The notes beneath the pieces were generated by a model. It ran no database searches and was not told the origin of the DNA. It was given only the letters and a program-made list of their open reading frames with translations. Both the position numbers and the translations under genes were made by a program. Of a stretch of 64,000 nucleotides of DNA, positions 38,770 to 47,118 are shown one piece after another. The stretch comes from Streptomyces neyagawaensis. Lineage in GTDB: Bacteria > Actinomycetota > Actinomycetes > Streptomycetales > Streptomycetaceae. The stretch's first letter is position 1; each line of letters begins with the position of its first letter. The stretch covers positions 109,143 to 173,142 of the forward strand of contig NZ_JAMGBG010000034.1 in the NCBI RefSeq assembly GCF_023516595.1. The letters are read 5' to 3'.

Positions 38770-39522
38770 ATGGCACGACGGCTGCGATTCAACGGCACCG
38801 ACAGCAAGAACGGCGCTTGCCCGGCCCTTCACGAGGACCTCGACAGCGGCGAATTCATCGTCCAGGGCCGCCCCGTCACGGCGCCGGACGATCTCCGGCA
38901 GCTCCAGCACTTCGGCCTCGACGACGCCGCGGTCGTCGTGCCGCGCGAACTGCTCGTCAATCACGGCCCCAAGGAGATGGAGCGCGTGCCCAAGCTGATC
39001 AGCCTGGCCGAGTTCGGCCAGCTGTTCCATCACTTCGACCACTCGGCCTGGCACCTGGAGACCCGGCGCGGTTACGCCTCCGACCGCGACGACGAGGGCT
39101 ACGCCCAGTTCCTCGCCACAGGCCAGGCCCCGATGGACCTCGACAGCGACTGGTGCCAGAACATCCGCAGGCAGACCGAGGCCGGGAAGTACGTCGGGCG
39201 CGTGCGCGTCGTCGACAGCCCACCGACCGAGGGCCAGCTGTTCCTCCTGTCGTACGCCCGGTGCAACGCGGCCACCGGCGAGGACGCTCGGAACCTGTGG
39301 CGGGAGGCCGCCGAGCGAGCCCACCTGCCAGCCGAGGATTTCTGGATCTTCGACAGCCGCCTCGTGGCCATCCTCCGCTTCGACGACGAGGACGTCTTCC
39401 ACGACGTCGAGATCATCACGGAGCCCGCCGAGGTGCTGCGGTACTGCCAGGTCCGCGACGCGGCCGTCCACGCCTCCGTCCCGTACGACACATTCGCCGC
39501 CCAGCTCGACGCGAAGGGCTGA
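38770..39522 (+). CDS. DUF6879-type protein with fused N-terminal companion domain
   Basis: 250 residues. Residues 1-66 (MARRLRFNGTDSKNGACPAL to VPRELLVNHG) resemble a small companion protein usually encoded as a separate gene. Residues ~77-250 are DUF6879-like (FGQLFHHFDHSAWHLETRRGY, DFWIFDSRLVAILRFDDEDV). Followed 10 bp later by an XRE/DUF5753 regulator, the common partner of DUF6879. Function unknown; regulator/effector pairing is suggested by recurrence. ATG 38770 follows AGGGAG. Confidence 0.75.
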   Translation: MARRLRFNGTDSKNGACPALHEDLDSGEFIVQGRPVTAPDDLRQLQHFGLDDAAVVVPRELLVNHGPKEMERVPKLISLAEFGQLFHHFDHSAWHLETRRGYASDRDDEGYAQFLATGQAPMDLDSDWCQNIRRQTEAGKYVGRVRVVDSPPTEGQLFLLSYARCNAATGEDARNLWREAAERAHLPAEDFWIFDSRLVAILRFDDEDVFHDVEIITEPAEVLRYCQVRDAAVHASVPYDTFAAQLDAKG

Positions 39523-39532
39523 CCCACCGCCG

Positions 39533-40393
39533 GTGAGCACGGACTACCAGCAGGCCAGGGAGGCGCTCGGCATGCGCCTGCGCGAACTGCGCCTGTCCGC
39601 CCCCGGCGGCCGCCTCACCGGCACCGTGCTCGCCGAGCGACTCGGCTGGCCGCACTCCAAGGTGTACAAGCTGGAGGGCGGCCGACAGACCGCCACGAGC
39701 GACGACCTGCGGGCCTGGGCGGACGCCGTCGGCCAGCCGGACACCTTCGAGGAACTGGCCGCCCGGCTCCAGGGCTTCGAGTCCCACATCAGGTCCTGGC
39801 GCCGCCAGCTCGCCGCCGGCCACCTGCCGGTCCAGGACAGCTGGAACCTCGAAGTCGACCGGTCCCGGGTCATCTACGCATGGGAGGAGTCCGTCGTCCC
39901 CGGCATGCTCCAGACGGCCGACTACGCGCGGCACATGTTCCTGCGGTACGCCGACCTCCAGGGCCTCCAAGGTCCCAAGCGCGACACCGACGAGGCCGTG
40001 CGGGCGCGGATGAAGCGCCAGGCGTGGCTGTACGAGGGCGGCCGCAAGTTCCACGCCCTGGTGTGGGAGGCAGCCCTCTACGCCCTGATCTGCCCCCCGT
40101 CCGTCCTCGCCAGTCAGCTCGACCGGCTCATGGGCGTCATCGGCATGGACACCGTAGAACTCGGCATCATCCCGCTCGGCGCCTCTCTCAAGATCCCTAC
40201 GGCGAACGGGTTCTGGGTCCTCGACGAGCGGCTCGTCATCGCCGAGGACTGGCACGCCGAACTGTGGCTCGACGACGCGGACTCCGTGGCCACGTACCTG
40301 AAGGTCTGGCGCACGCTTCGGGAGTCCGCGGTCTACGGAGCGGACGCACAGAACGTGATCGGTCGGGTTCGCCGGACACTGAACCCCCGCTGA
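39533..40393 (+). CDS. XRE-family regulator with DUF5753 domain
   Basis: 286 residues. HTH at about 10-65 (LGMRLRELRLSAPGGRLTGT, LAERLGWPHSKVYKLEGGRQT) and a DUF5753 domain at ~100-285 (YAWEESVVPGMLQTADYAR, AALYALICPPSVLASQLDRL, ADSVATYLKVWRTLRESAVYG). This architecture is highly expanded in Streptomyces and usually paired with small effector genes (DUF397 or DUF6879). GTG 39533 lies 10 bp after the DUF6879 stop, so a two-gene operon. Confidence 0.88.
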   Translation: MSTDYQQAREALGMRLRELRLSAPGGRLTGTVLAERLGWPHSKVYKLEGGRQTATSDDLRAWADAVGQPDTFEELAARLQGFESHIRSWRRQLAAGHLPVQDSWNLEVDRSRVIYAWEESVVPGMLQTADYARHMFLRYADLQGLQGPKRDTDEAVRARMKRQAWLYEGGRKFHALVWEAALYALICPPSVLASQLDRLMGVIGMDTVELGIIPLGASLKIPTANGFWVLDERLVIAEDWHAELWLDDADSVATYLKVWRTLRESAVYGADAQNVIGRVRRTLNPR

Positions 40394-40409
40394 CCCCGGG
40401 CATGACGAA

Positions 40410-40442
40410 GGGCCCCCTCCCGCCCGAAGGCGAGAGGGGGCA
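40410..40442. terminator. Bidirectional terminator between the XRE gene and the phage lysis operon
   Basis: GCCCCCTC (40412-40419) pairs with GAGGGGGC (40434-40441), with inner GCC/GGC pairs around CGAA. Lies between convergent gene ends. Confidence 0.7.
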
Positions 40443-40450
40443 TGAGTACG

Positions 40451-40705
40451 TCAGCGGCCAGCGGCTTGCCAGACGGCAACGCCGAGGGCTCCGAGGGCCG
40501 TCAACGCGGACAAGGTCGGCAGGGGCCAGCGGTTCCGTTCCAACGCGTCCAGGCGCGTCTCGTGGTCGGCGAGGGACTTGTCCGTCTGGTCACCGCGCTG
40601 CACGAGCAGAGCCAACTGGCCTTGCGTAGTGGCGTTCCCGACGTCGACCGAGCGCCGGATCTCCGCCAGCTCCAGCACGATCGACGTCGACTCCGGGGGT
40701 GTCAC
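40451..40705 (-). CDS. Small coiled-coil protein with C-terminal TM, lysis-module accessory
   Basis: 84 residues. N-terminal helical heptad-like region (IVLELAEIRRSVDVGNATTQ, LADHETRLDALERNR) and C-terminal hydrophobic segment LSALTALGALGVAVWQAAG. GTG 40705 overlaps the holin stop (GTGA). Such small anchored coiled coils commonly follow holins in actinophages and may modulate lysis timing; this is inferred. Last gene of the late operon. Confidence 0.65.
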   Translation of the reverse strand: MTPPESTSIVLELAEIRRSVDVGNATTQGQLALLVQRGDQTDKSLADHETRLDALERNRWPLPTLSALTALGALGVAVWQAAGR

Positions 40706-40926
40706 TCGCGACCCCCGTCGTCCGTGCGGAGCCAACCAGGCAGCAGCTGCTGGACGCCCGGCAGCGCCATCACCCGAGCGAACCCGCCCGCAACCGCGAG
40801 CGATCCCGCGACCCACGGCAGGGCCTCCGGGACACCGGAGGCGGACACGATCGCGGGCAGCATCACGGCGATGCCGACCGCGGTCTGAAGGACGGTGCGC
40901 ACGGCGCGCTTCGTCGAGTCCTGCAT
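40702..40926 (-). CDS. Holin (small membrane protein)
   Basis: 74 residues with hydrophobic segments VRTVLQTAVGIAVMLPAIV and VAGSLAVAGGFARVMAL, ending LLPGWLRTDDGGRE. The size, two hydrophobic segments and location directly after the endolysin fit an actinophage holin. ATG 40926, 2 bp after the amidase stop. Confidence 0.75.
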   Translation of the reverse strand: MQDSTKRAVRTVLQTAVGIAVMLPAIVSASGVPEALPWVAGSLAVAGGFARVMALPGVQQLLPGWLRTDDGGRE

Positions 40927-40928
40927 GG

Positions 40929-41786
40929 TCACTCCTTCACGTCGAAGCCGTACCGCTGCCCCAGGAGGGACAGGGAGGTCTTGCCGAAGTAGCCGTCGGC
41001 GGGCTGGCCGAGCTGGCGGCCGCGGAACCCGCACCGCTCCTGCCACTCGCTGACGGCCGGCCGGGTCCGGGTGCCGAGGGAGCCGTCGACCCACCGCTTC
41101 CCCAGCAGGCCAGCGCGGTACAGGGCGTCCTCGACGACCAGGCCCTCGGCCTTGTAGGTGGTGCCGCCCTGCGGCAGGCCCGGGTCGCGGCGCTGCGCGG
41201 CCTTGATGTGCGCGAGAGAGACGACCGGCCGGGACGTGCCGGGCTTCGGCGGTACGGGCTCGCCGGCGCGGGCGATGATCGTGGGCAGCAGCTCGCTGCG
41301 GAACTGCGCGGCCCGCTTCTCGCCCGGGCAGGCGGTCCCGGACGGCGACCACTCCCGGAACATGCGGTGGATGCCGAAGCCGGGCTCGGCCCAGCCGGGG
41401 CAGGCCCGCAGGGGCACGTCGTGGGTGCGGTGCACCCACACGCCGAGGTCGGCCAGGACGTCGAGCTGCTCGTCCGTCCACGGGTCCGACGCCTTGGTGT
41501 TGGACGCCGACTCGACGCTGATCGCGCCGGTCCCGTCCGGCCTGCGGTTCGCCTGGTAGTTCGCGTCGGCGCGGGTCGTCGTCGACAGGTATTGGCCGAG
41601 GCTGCCGTCGAAGTCGACGCCGAAGTGGCTTTCCAGCGACGTCGAGTTCTTCCAGTAGGCGTAGAGGCGGTGCTCATCCCATGGCGCGACGATCGTGTGA
41701 AAGAGGAGCTGTGTCGGGCGGATCTGCGGCTGCTCACTGGACTCCGGCTGAAGCTCCAGCCGGACCGCGCCCGCGTACCAGGCCAT
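40929..41786 (-). CDS. Endolysin: N-acetylmuramoyl-L-alanine amidase with C-terminal wall-binding-like domain
   Basis: 285 residues; the late cytoplasmic enzyme that cuts peptidoglycan on lysis. The amidase_2/PGRP-like domain covers ~1-175, with putative zinc ligand His30 (QLLFHTIVAP), a second His in VWVHRTHDVPLRACPG, and SGTACPGEKR. The C-terminal part (~190-285: AHIKAAQRRDPGLPQGG, DGYFGKTSLSLLGQRYGF) resembles a peptidoglycan-binding repeat. No signal peptide, consistent with holin-dependent release. ATG 41786 overlaps the stop of the upstream gene (TGATG). Confidence 0.85.
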   Translation of the reverse strand: MAWYAGAVRLELQPESSEQPQIRPTQLLFHTIVAPWDEHRLYAYWKNSTSLESHFGVDFDGSLGQYLSTTTRADANYQANRRPDGTGAISVESASNTKASDPWTDEQLDVLADLGVWVHRTHDVPLRACPGWAEPGFGIHRMFREWSPSGTACPGEKRAAQFRSELLPTIIARAGEPVPPKPGTSRPVVSLAHIKAAQRRDPGLPQGGTTYKAEGLVVEDALYRAGLLGKRWVDGSLGTRTRPAVSEWQERCGFRGRQLGQPADGYFGKTSLSLLGQRYGFDVKE

Positions 41787-42016
41787 CAGCTCTTCACCTC
41801 CCCGGACCCCGTGTTGCTCGCGGCCAGGACCGCCCAGTTCTTCGACTTCCACAGGTCGTCGAGGGCCTTGGTGATCTCCGGTCCGGTGAGGGTCTCGGCG
41901 AGCTGGTGGGCCAGGTCGTGGAACGGGCGGCTCACCGCCTGGAGGTGCTGGGGCAGGTGGTCGTAGCGGAAGTTCCGGAGCATCGCGGCGGTCGCGGGAT
42001 GGATCTCTGCGGGCAT
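41786..42016 (-). CDS. Small helical protein resembling Acb2/Tad1 hairpin sponge proteins
   Basis: 76 residues, MPAEIHPATAAMLRNFRYDH then LPQHLQAVSRPFHDLAHQLA and ITKALDDLWKSKNWAVLAA: two helices in a hairpin. The pattern F-x-LA-x2-L...AL-x2-L-x3-K-x2-AV-x-A resembles Acb2/Tad1-domain phage proteins that bind cyclic nucleotides and block CBASS or Thoeris defence. This is by-eye similarity only. ATG 42016 has GGAGGC 12-7 bases upstream; GTG 42022 is an alternative. Sits between tailspike and endolysin, a frequent site for accessory genes. Confidence 0.5.
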   Translation of the reverse strand: MPAEIHPATAAMLRNFRYDHLPQHLQAVSRPFHDLAHQLAETLTGPEITKALDDLWKSKNWAVLAASNTGSGEVKS

Positions 42017-42039
42017 GAGCACGCCTCCAGGGCATGAGA

Positions 42040-42065
42040 AAAGCCCCGGCTAGACGGCACGGGGC
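42040..42065 (-). terminator. Hairpin with T-run inside the late operon
   Basis: On the minus strand GCCCCG-N11-CGGGGC followed by TTTTC, just before the 41786-42016 gene. It may reduce readthrough into the lysis genes. Confidence 0.5.
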
Positions 42066-42082
42066 GTATGGATGAGCGCGGG

Positions 42083-42334
42083 TCAGTCCTCGGGGGCACC
42101 GACCCGCACGGGCCGGATCATGATCGTCACGTTCCGGCTGTGGTCGTCGTGATGGCCCGACGCCTCCACCAGCACCCCGTTCGGCGCGCCGGGGCCGGTC
42201 GGCCACGCCTGCAACTCGCCGAGGATGAAAGCCCTGGCGGCCTCGGCCTGGGTCAGGTCGCCGTGGTTGTCGGCCGCCTGCACCTCGGCGATGACGTCCG
42301 CCACGAGGCCCTCGGCGCGGATGGTGAGACTCAA
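42083..42334 (-). CDS. Hypothetical phage protein (83 aa)
   Basis: Soluble, SLTIRAEGLVADVIAEVQAA at the N-terminus and NVTIMIRPVRVG at the C-terminus. Starts at TTG 42334 behind a strong GAGGAGG, whose bases overlap the tailspike stop. No family recognised; possibly a tail-associated or chaperone protein for the adjacent tailspike. Confidence 0.6.
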   Translation of the reverse strand: MSLTIRAEGLVADVIAEVQAADNHGDLTQAEAARAFILGELQAWPTGPGAPNGVLVEASGHHDDHSRNVTIMIRPVRVGAPED

Positions 42335-42344
42335 GGAGTCCTCC

Positions 42345-43958
42345 TCAGGTGATGTCGGTGGCCGTCGTGTTCGGCGTGACGGACAGATCGTTGAGCTGGC
42401 CTGTGGCGTAGGTGCCGCGCCAGTCGTTGCCGTACCGGGAGAGCGTGGTGACGGTGTTCGTCGCGGAGAACGCGTAGGCCGCCTGGTTGCCGGAGCCGTG
42501 CGGGCGCACCTTGTTGCCGCTGACGTTGATCGAGTCGGCGTTCGTCGACAGGCGGATGCCGTATGAGGCGGCGTTGGTCGTCCGGCTGGGGCTCCGGATG
42601 AAGTTGTCCCGCAGGTGCACGAAGCTGGAGCTCTGGACGAGGATGCCGTTCTCGCCGGGCTCTCTGATCTGGTTGCCGACGATGTTCGAGTTGCTGTTGT
42701 CGACGATCGTGATGCCGTGCGAGGAGCAGGCGAACACGTTGTTCCCGGTGATCGTCAGCGTGTTGCAGTCCTCGGTCGAGATCCCGGTGCCGGCCACGTT
42801 GGCGATGATGTTGTCGCCGACCGCGATGCGGCTGCACTCCTGGAGGCGGATGCCGTTCTGGGCAGAGGTGCTGCCGTCGATGGTGTTCCCGGTGATCGCT
42901 ACGTTGAGGATGGTGCCGGTGGCCTCCCCGAGGCAGATGATCGGCTCGTCGTAGGCCAGACCGCCCCGGAAGCTGTTGCCGGAGATCGTGATGTTCCGCA
43001 TGCTCTGCGAAGCACCAGTCGGCGTGCCGTCCGGAAGCTTGGTGTCCTCAGGGTCGGACACGATGACCGACCGGCACCGAACGCCGGAACCACACGACAC
43101 GAACGTGTTGCCCGTGATGGTGACGTCTTCCCAGTTGTAGGCGCTGATGCCGTACTGGAGGACGCCCTCGAACGAGCATCCCATGATGCGGATCCGACGA
43201 TGCCACTTAGTGATGGTGGCGGAGTGCGACCCGATGCCGCGTGGCCAGGCCGTCGTGCCAGCCGTGCCCGAGGCCCCGAAGTAGCACCCGCTGATCAGTA
43301 CGTCCTCGGTCGGTGTGTGGTCGTACGGACCGAAGCCGCCGAACACACCCGAGGACTTGGCGAGGTCGAGCTGGATGGCCTCGGAGAAGTCCCGACCGCC
43401 AGGGTCGACGTAGCCACGGAAACGACAGTTGAGCACCGCCCCACGCAACGTCGAGTTCATCTCGACAGCATGGAACCCCGGCAGATCGCGGACTTCGAGG
43501 TCCCTGATCACGATGTCGGTGGCGTGCCCGATGCTGATGCACATCGCGCTCGCGGTGAGGCCGGCGGTCGTCCCCCTCATGTTCCACAGGCCGCCCTCGA
43601 TGACGATCCGGGAGTGGCCGGTGTACCCGCCGAACGCCTGGCCCGCGTCGCCGTTGATGATCATCGTCGCGGAGACATTGCGCCGGAACTCGGCGCCGGC
43701 CATCAGCGTGAGCCTCGTGTTGTTGTAGATCCGCAGCGTCGCGCCGATCAGGTACACGCCCGGCGGGACGAGTACCTGGGCGCCGCCGACGTCCCGCGCG
43801 GCATTCAGCGCGAGTTGGATGCCTGGGGAGGCGTCCGTCGTACCGCTGCTGTCCGCGCCGAAGTTCGTGACCTGGAACGCGGAGCGCTGGTTCATGGCCT
43901 CCAGGCGGCCGGCCGTGATGTCCATCCCGGCGAACCACTGCTCAACGGGGGTGACCAA
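42345..43958 (-). CDS. Tailspike/tail fibre with right-handed beta-helix (pectate-lyase-like)
   Basis: 537 residues. The N-terminal segment VTNFGADSSGTTDASPGIQL is the classic start of a pectate-lyase-superfamily beta-helix. Repeated short strands with NVAITGNTI, ITISGNSF, LTITGNNVF rungs follow (about 200-500). It probably binds and may cleave a host surface polysaccharide. Starts at TTG 43958 with GAGGAGG 6 bases upstream; the next Met (MDITAGRLEAM, residue 12) is an alternative. Host-range determinant, last large tail gene of the operon. Confidence 0.85.
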   Translation of the reverse strand: MVTPVEQWFAGMDITAGRLEAMNQRSAFQVTNFGADSSGTTDASPGIQLALNAARDVGGAQVLVPPGVYLIGATLRIYNNTRLTLMAGAEFRRNVSATMIINGDAGQAFGGYTGHSRIVIEGGLWNMRGTTAGLTASAMCISIGHATDIVIRDLEVRDLPGFHAVEMNSTLRGAVLNCRFRGYVDPGGRDFSEAIQLDLAKSSGVFGGFGPYDHTPTEDVLISGCYFGASGTAGTTAWPRGIGSHSATITKWHRRIRIMGCSFEGVLQYGISAYNWEDVTITGNTFVSCGSGVRCRSVIVSDPEDTKLPDGTPTGASQSMRNITISGNSFRGGLAYDEPIICLGEATGTILNVAITGNTIDGSTSAQNGIRLQECSRIAVGDNIIANVAGTGISTEDCNTLTITGNNVFACSSHGITIVDNSNSNIVGNQIREPGENGILVQSSSFVHLRDNFIRSPSRTTNAASYGIRLSTNADSINVSGNKVRPHGSGNQAAYAFSATNTVTTLSRYGNDWRGTYATGQLNDLSVTPNTTATDIT

Positions 43959-43971
43959 CGAGTCCTCCTCT

Positions 43972-46900
43972 CTACAGCGATGCGGGTGGGCGCCGGGCCA
44001 GCGTCACGGGCGTGCCCGAGCTGTGCGCCTTGGTGACGCCGTTGACGGAGCGGGCGCCGATCGTGAACGTCTGCGGCGACGAGGTGCCGCTGATCGCGGT
44101 CACCGACATGTGCTCGCCGCCGACATCGATCAAGATGGGCATCTCGTTGGCGTCGGTCGTCCACCTCGGCCCGGCGGTGACGGCGACGGACAGCGTGAGG
44201 TCGTCCGCGTCGATCCCGGCCGCCAACTCGCTGCCGTCGGTGAGGGCCTTGGTGGGCTGGTAGGCGCCGACGATGAAGCGGAGGTCGTCGATGTAGACCG
44301 CGTCCTCCCCGGCGCTCGCCGAGTTGTCCTTGGCGTACCGGAACAGGACGACGCTCTTGCCGGTGACGTCCACGGTGAACTTCGTCCACCCCACGGTGCC
44401 CTGGGCGCGGAGGACTTGGACGCCGTCGACGAGGACCAGGAGCCGGTCGCCCTCGAAGCCGGGCCCGCTGTTCTCGCTGCTGGTGCGGTACCAGAACGAG
44501 AACGACGTCGCCCCCGCCGGCACCGACACGGCAGCATCGCTCGTCTGGTTGTTGCCGATCGCCCCCGAGCGCAGCGAGTTCGTGCCCGAGTGGGCCTGCG
44601 CGCTCGTCCGCGTCCACGGCAGGTTCCCACCGTTGGTGATGGTCACCTCGTAAACGCCGTCCTCGAACCCCTCCCGGACGACGTTGATGTTCGCCAGGTC
44701 CCACGGGCCTCCCGGCTCGCACGTGAAGGTCCTCGTCCATGTGCGGGGCAGGAGCGTCTCCGTCCAGCCGGTGACGAGGAGGTCGATGTCCCCGTACGAG
44801 ACGTGCCCCGGCAAGGACTTGAGGCGGATGATGTCGCCCTCCCGCATCCGCAGCACGGCCGGGATCAGGTGCGGCGCCCTGTGCAGTTTGACGGTGACCG
44901 CCGGGTAGCGGGCGCCGTCGTAGGTGCCGTGGTACAGCCGCCAGTACGCGATCGGCTCCGCCTGCACGTCGTCCGCCAGCGACAGGGTGACGGAGTCGTC
45001 GTACAGGCCGATCCCGGCCGGTGGCGCCTGTACCGACAGCTTCCCGGTCTCCAGGACGGCGCGGGCCTCCGAGCCGCCGTCGCGGACCACCGTGCGGTCG
45101 TTGCGGTAGATGTCAGCCTCGTCGTCCGGCTCCAGCGGCGGCGCGAGGCCGGGCTGCCCGTAGACGAGTGTGAGAGCCGGGTCCTGGGTGTACATCGACG
45201 ACCGGTCCCGGTACACGAGCCCGGGCCGCCGGCGGTCCTCCAGGAGCAGGCCGCCATCGGCGCTCGCCGCCGCCTGAAACAGCTCCACCAGTTTGGCCAC
45301 CCGCTGCGGGCCGACCCGTTCCACCGGCAGATCACCGGGGATACGGGCCATCGGTACGCCCTCCTCGCCCGCCAGGCGCCGCATCCGCACCCACGCCGTC
45401 TCACCCGCGTACGCGTTATCCGAGCCGTCGTAGATGGTGCCCGCCGCGGCCGGCATCACGGAGAGGTGCCCAACCGACCAGCCCTCCGTCAAGGGGCCCC
45501 AGTTCGCGGTGACAGCGGTGACGTGCCCGGCAGAGGCGGTGATGTTCTTGGCGAGTTGCAGGGTGCTTCCGTTGACGTTGGCCCAGCCGATGACCCACTC
45601 CATCTGACCGCCGCCGAGGTCCTGCACGTAGAAGCGGAGCCGGTACCAGCCATGGAACGGGTCATCGACGAGGCTCACCCCCTGGTTGACCACGTCAGTG
45701 CCAGCGGCGTTGAACCCGGCGACGTGCGCGGACCCGGCGCGCATGCTGATCACCCAGCGGCGCACAGTGCCAGTGGTGGAGACGCTGAGGATCTCCGCAC
45801 GCGGTCCGGACGAGGGGGGCGCCTTGTCGTCGGCGTTGTAGACGCACTCGACTTGCCACTGCCCGTCTGCGGCATCAGGCACGACCGCGGACAAGGTGGC
45901 GGCTGCCGTGAGCCTCGGCAGCGCCCTCGAGGACGGCAGCGTGTCCACAGCGGCCCACTCGACACCGGTGACGGCCGCCGGGGTGACCCCGGCGATCGGC
46001 GAGTAGGCGCGGGAGGCGAGTGTGTCCTCCTCGAACGGCCAGTACGCGATCGGGTTGGCCGACGGAATACGCCGACGCAGAGTGGAGTCGAGGGGCCGCT
46101 GCCCCTGGTTGAGCCGACGCAGGATCCCGGCCGCCTGCACCGGTGCCCATACCGCCTGCCCTGAGGGGACCCAGCGCTGCGGCCAGTTGGCGATCTCCCC
46201 GACGAAGATCTCCTGTCGGTCCGCGATGCTGGCGGCCCCGGAGTAGGACCAGACTCGGCCGGCGGAGTCGGTGAATCCAGCCGTGCCGAGCGGTTGCGCG
46301 GTGAAAACGGGTGCCGCGACGAGAGTGCCTCCGATGCCGGAGCGGACCTCTGCGGCGTAGACCTTCCCCTCGACGACTCGGCGCGGCACCGTGGCGGTCG
46401 GCTGGGCCGGCGCGATGAGTAGCGGAGCCGTGCTGACGTGGGTGGTGATCGTGCCCGCCGCGGTGAACGTCGTGTGGATCTGCGTCCACGGTCCGGCGAT
46501 CGTGGGTGCCCAGTAGTGGGCGACGGCCCAGCTGCCGGCGCCGGTGTCGGCGTCGAGGGTGACGCGCAGCGCGGCCCGCTCCGGCAGGGCAGGCAGCGGC
46601 CGGGACACGAAATACGACTCACCCCCGCTGGTGATGCCGCTGATGTAGAGCGAGCCGTCCTGGATCCGCATGTGGTACGACCGGTTGCCGCTGTCGCCCC
46701 ATTTGCCGAGCAGCATCTGTGCCCCGGGGCTGTACCAGCTGGCCTCGCCTTCCCACCTCAAATCGAGGTCGCCGGTGATGTCCAACGCGGCGTGGTCGGG
46801 TGTGCTGGCGTAGCTGGTGTCGCTGCCGTCGAGGTCGAGGAAGTGGACGCCGCCAGGGAGCCACAGCCTGACGGGGGTGTTCACGCTGAGGTCGTACGGC

Positions 46901-47112
46901 GAGTGCGGGTTCCGGGGGCTGAAGACTCCATCCCGGTTGTCGATCTTCAACGGCACGGTTGCGGGCTCCGCCAACGAGCCGGAACCCCTGTTGCGGATGC
47001 CGCGCGCGTGAACGATCGGATCGGACGTCCTGCACCGGGCGGTGATGTCCGTCCACGTCCCGCCCGGCCGGACCTCAACCCGCAGACCGAGCGGGTCTTC
47101 AGGGAACGCCAC
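43972..47112 (-). CDS. Large minor tail protein (baseplate/receptor-binding region)
   Basis: 1046 residues, GTG start. The N-terminal MAFPEDPLGLRVEVRPGGTW with CRTSDPIVHARGIRNRGSGS is typical of the actinophage minor tail protein following the tape measure. Residues ~95-250 look like a LamG/concanavalin-type jelly roll (HMRIQDGSLYISG, RAALRVTLDADTGAGSW). A second carbohydrate-binding-like jelly roll lies at about 820-980 (REGFEDGVYEVTITNGGNLP, YIDDLRFIVG). Likely forms the tail tip and contacts sugars of the cell envelope. Confidence 0.8.
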   Translation of the reverse strand: MAFPEDPLGLRVEVRPGGTWTDITARCRTSDPIVHARGIRNRGSGSLAEPATVPLKIDNRDGVFSPRNPHSPYDLSVNTPVRLWLPGGVHFLDLDGSDTSYASTPDHAALDITGDLDLRWEGEASWYSPGAQMLLGKWGDSGNRSYHMRIQDGSLYISGITSGGESYFVSRPLPALPERAALRVTLDADTGAGSWAVAHYWAPTIAGPWTQIHTTFTAAGTITTHVSTAPLLIAPAQPTATVPRRVVEGKVYAAEVRSGIGGTLVAAPVFTAQPLGTAGFTDSAGRVWSYSGAASIADRQEIFVGEIANWPQRWVPSGQAVWAPVQAAGILRRLNQGQRPLDSTLRRRIPSANPIAYWPFEEDTLASRAYSPIAGVTPAAVTGVEWAAVDTLPSSRALPRLTAAATLSAVVPDAADGQWQVECVYNADDKAPPSSGPRAEILSVSTTGTVRRWVISMRAGSAHVAGFNAAGTDVVNQGVSLVDDPFHGWYRLRFYVQDLGGGQMEWVIGWANVNGSTLQLAKNITASAGHVTAVTANWGPLTEGWSVGHLSVMPAAAGTIYDGSDNAYAGETAWVRMRRLAGEEGVPMARIPGDLPVERVGPQRVAKLVELFQAAASADGGLLLEDRRRPGLVYRDRSSMYTQDPALTLVYGQPGLAPPLEPDDEADIYRNDRTVVRDGGSEARAVLETGKLSVQAPPAGIGLYDDSVTLSLADDVQAEPIAYWRLYHGTYDGARYPAVTVKLHRAPHLIPAVLRMREGDIIRLKSLPGHVSYGDIDLLVTGWTETLLPRTWTRTFTCEPGGPWDLANINVVREGFEDGVYEVTITNGGNLPWTRTSAQAHSGTNSLRSGAIGNNQTSDAAVSVPAGATSFSFWYRTSSENSGPGFEGDRLLVLVDGVQVLRAQGTVGWTKFTVDVTGKSVVLFRYAKDNSASAGEDAVYIDDLRFIVGAYQPTKALTDGSELAAGIDADDLTLSVAVTAGPRWTTDANEMPILIDVGGEHMSVTAISGTSSPQTFTIGARSVNGVTKAHSSGTPVTLARRPPASL

Positions 47113-47118
47113 GAGGGC

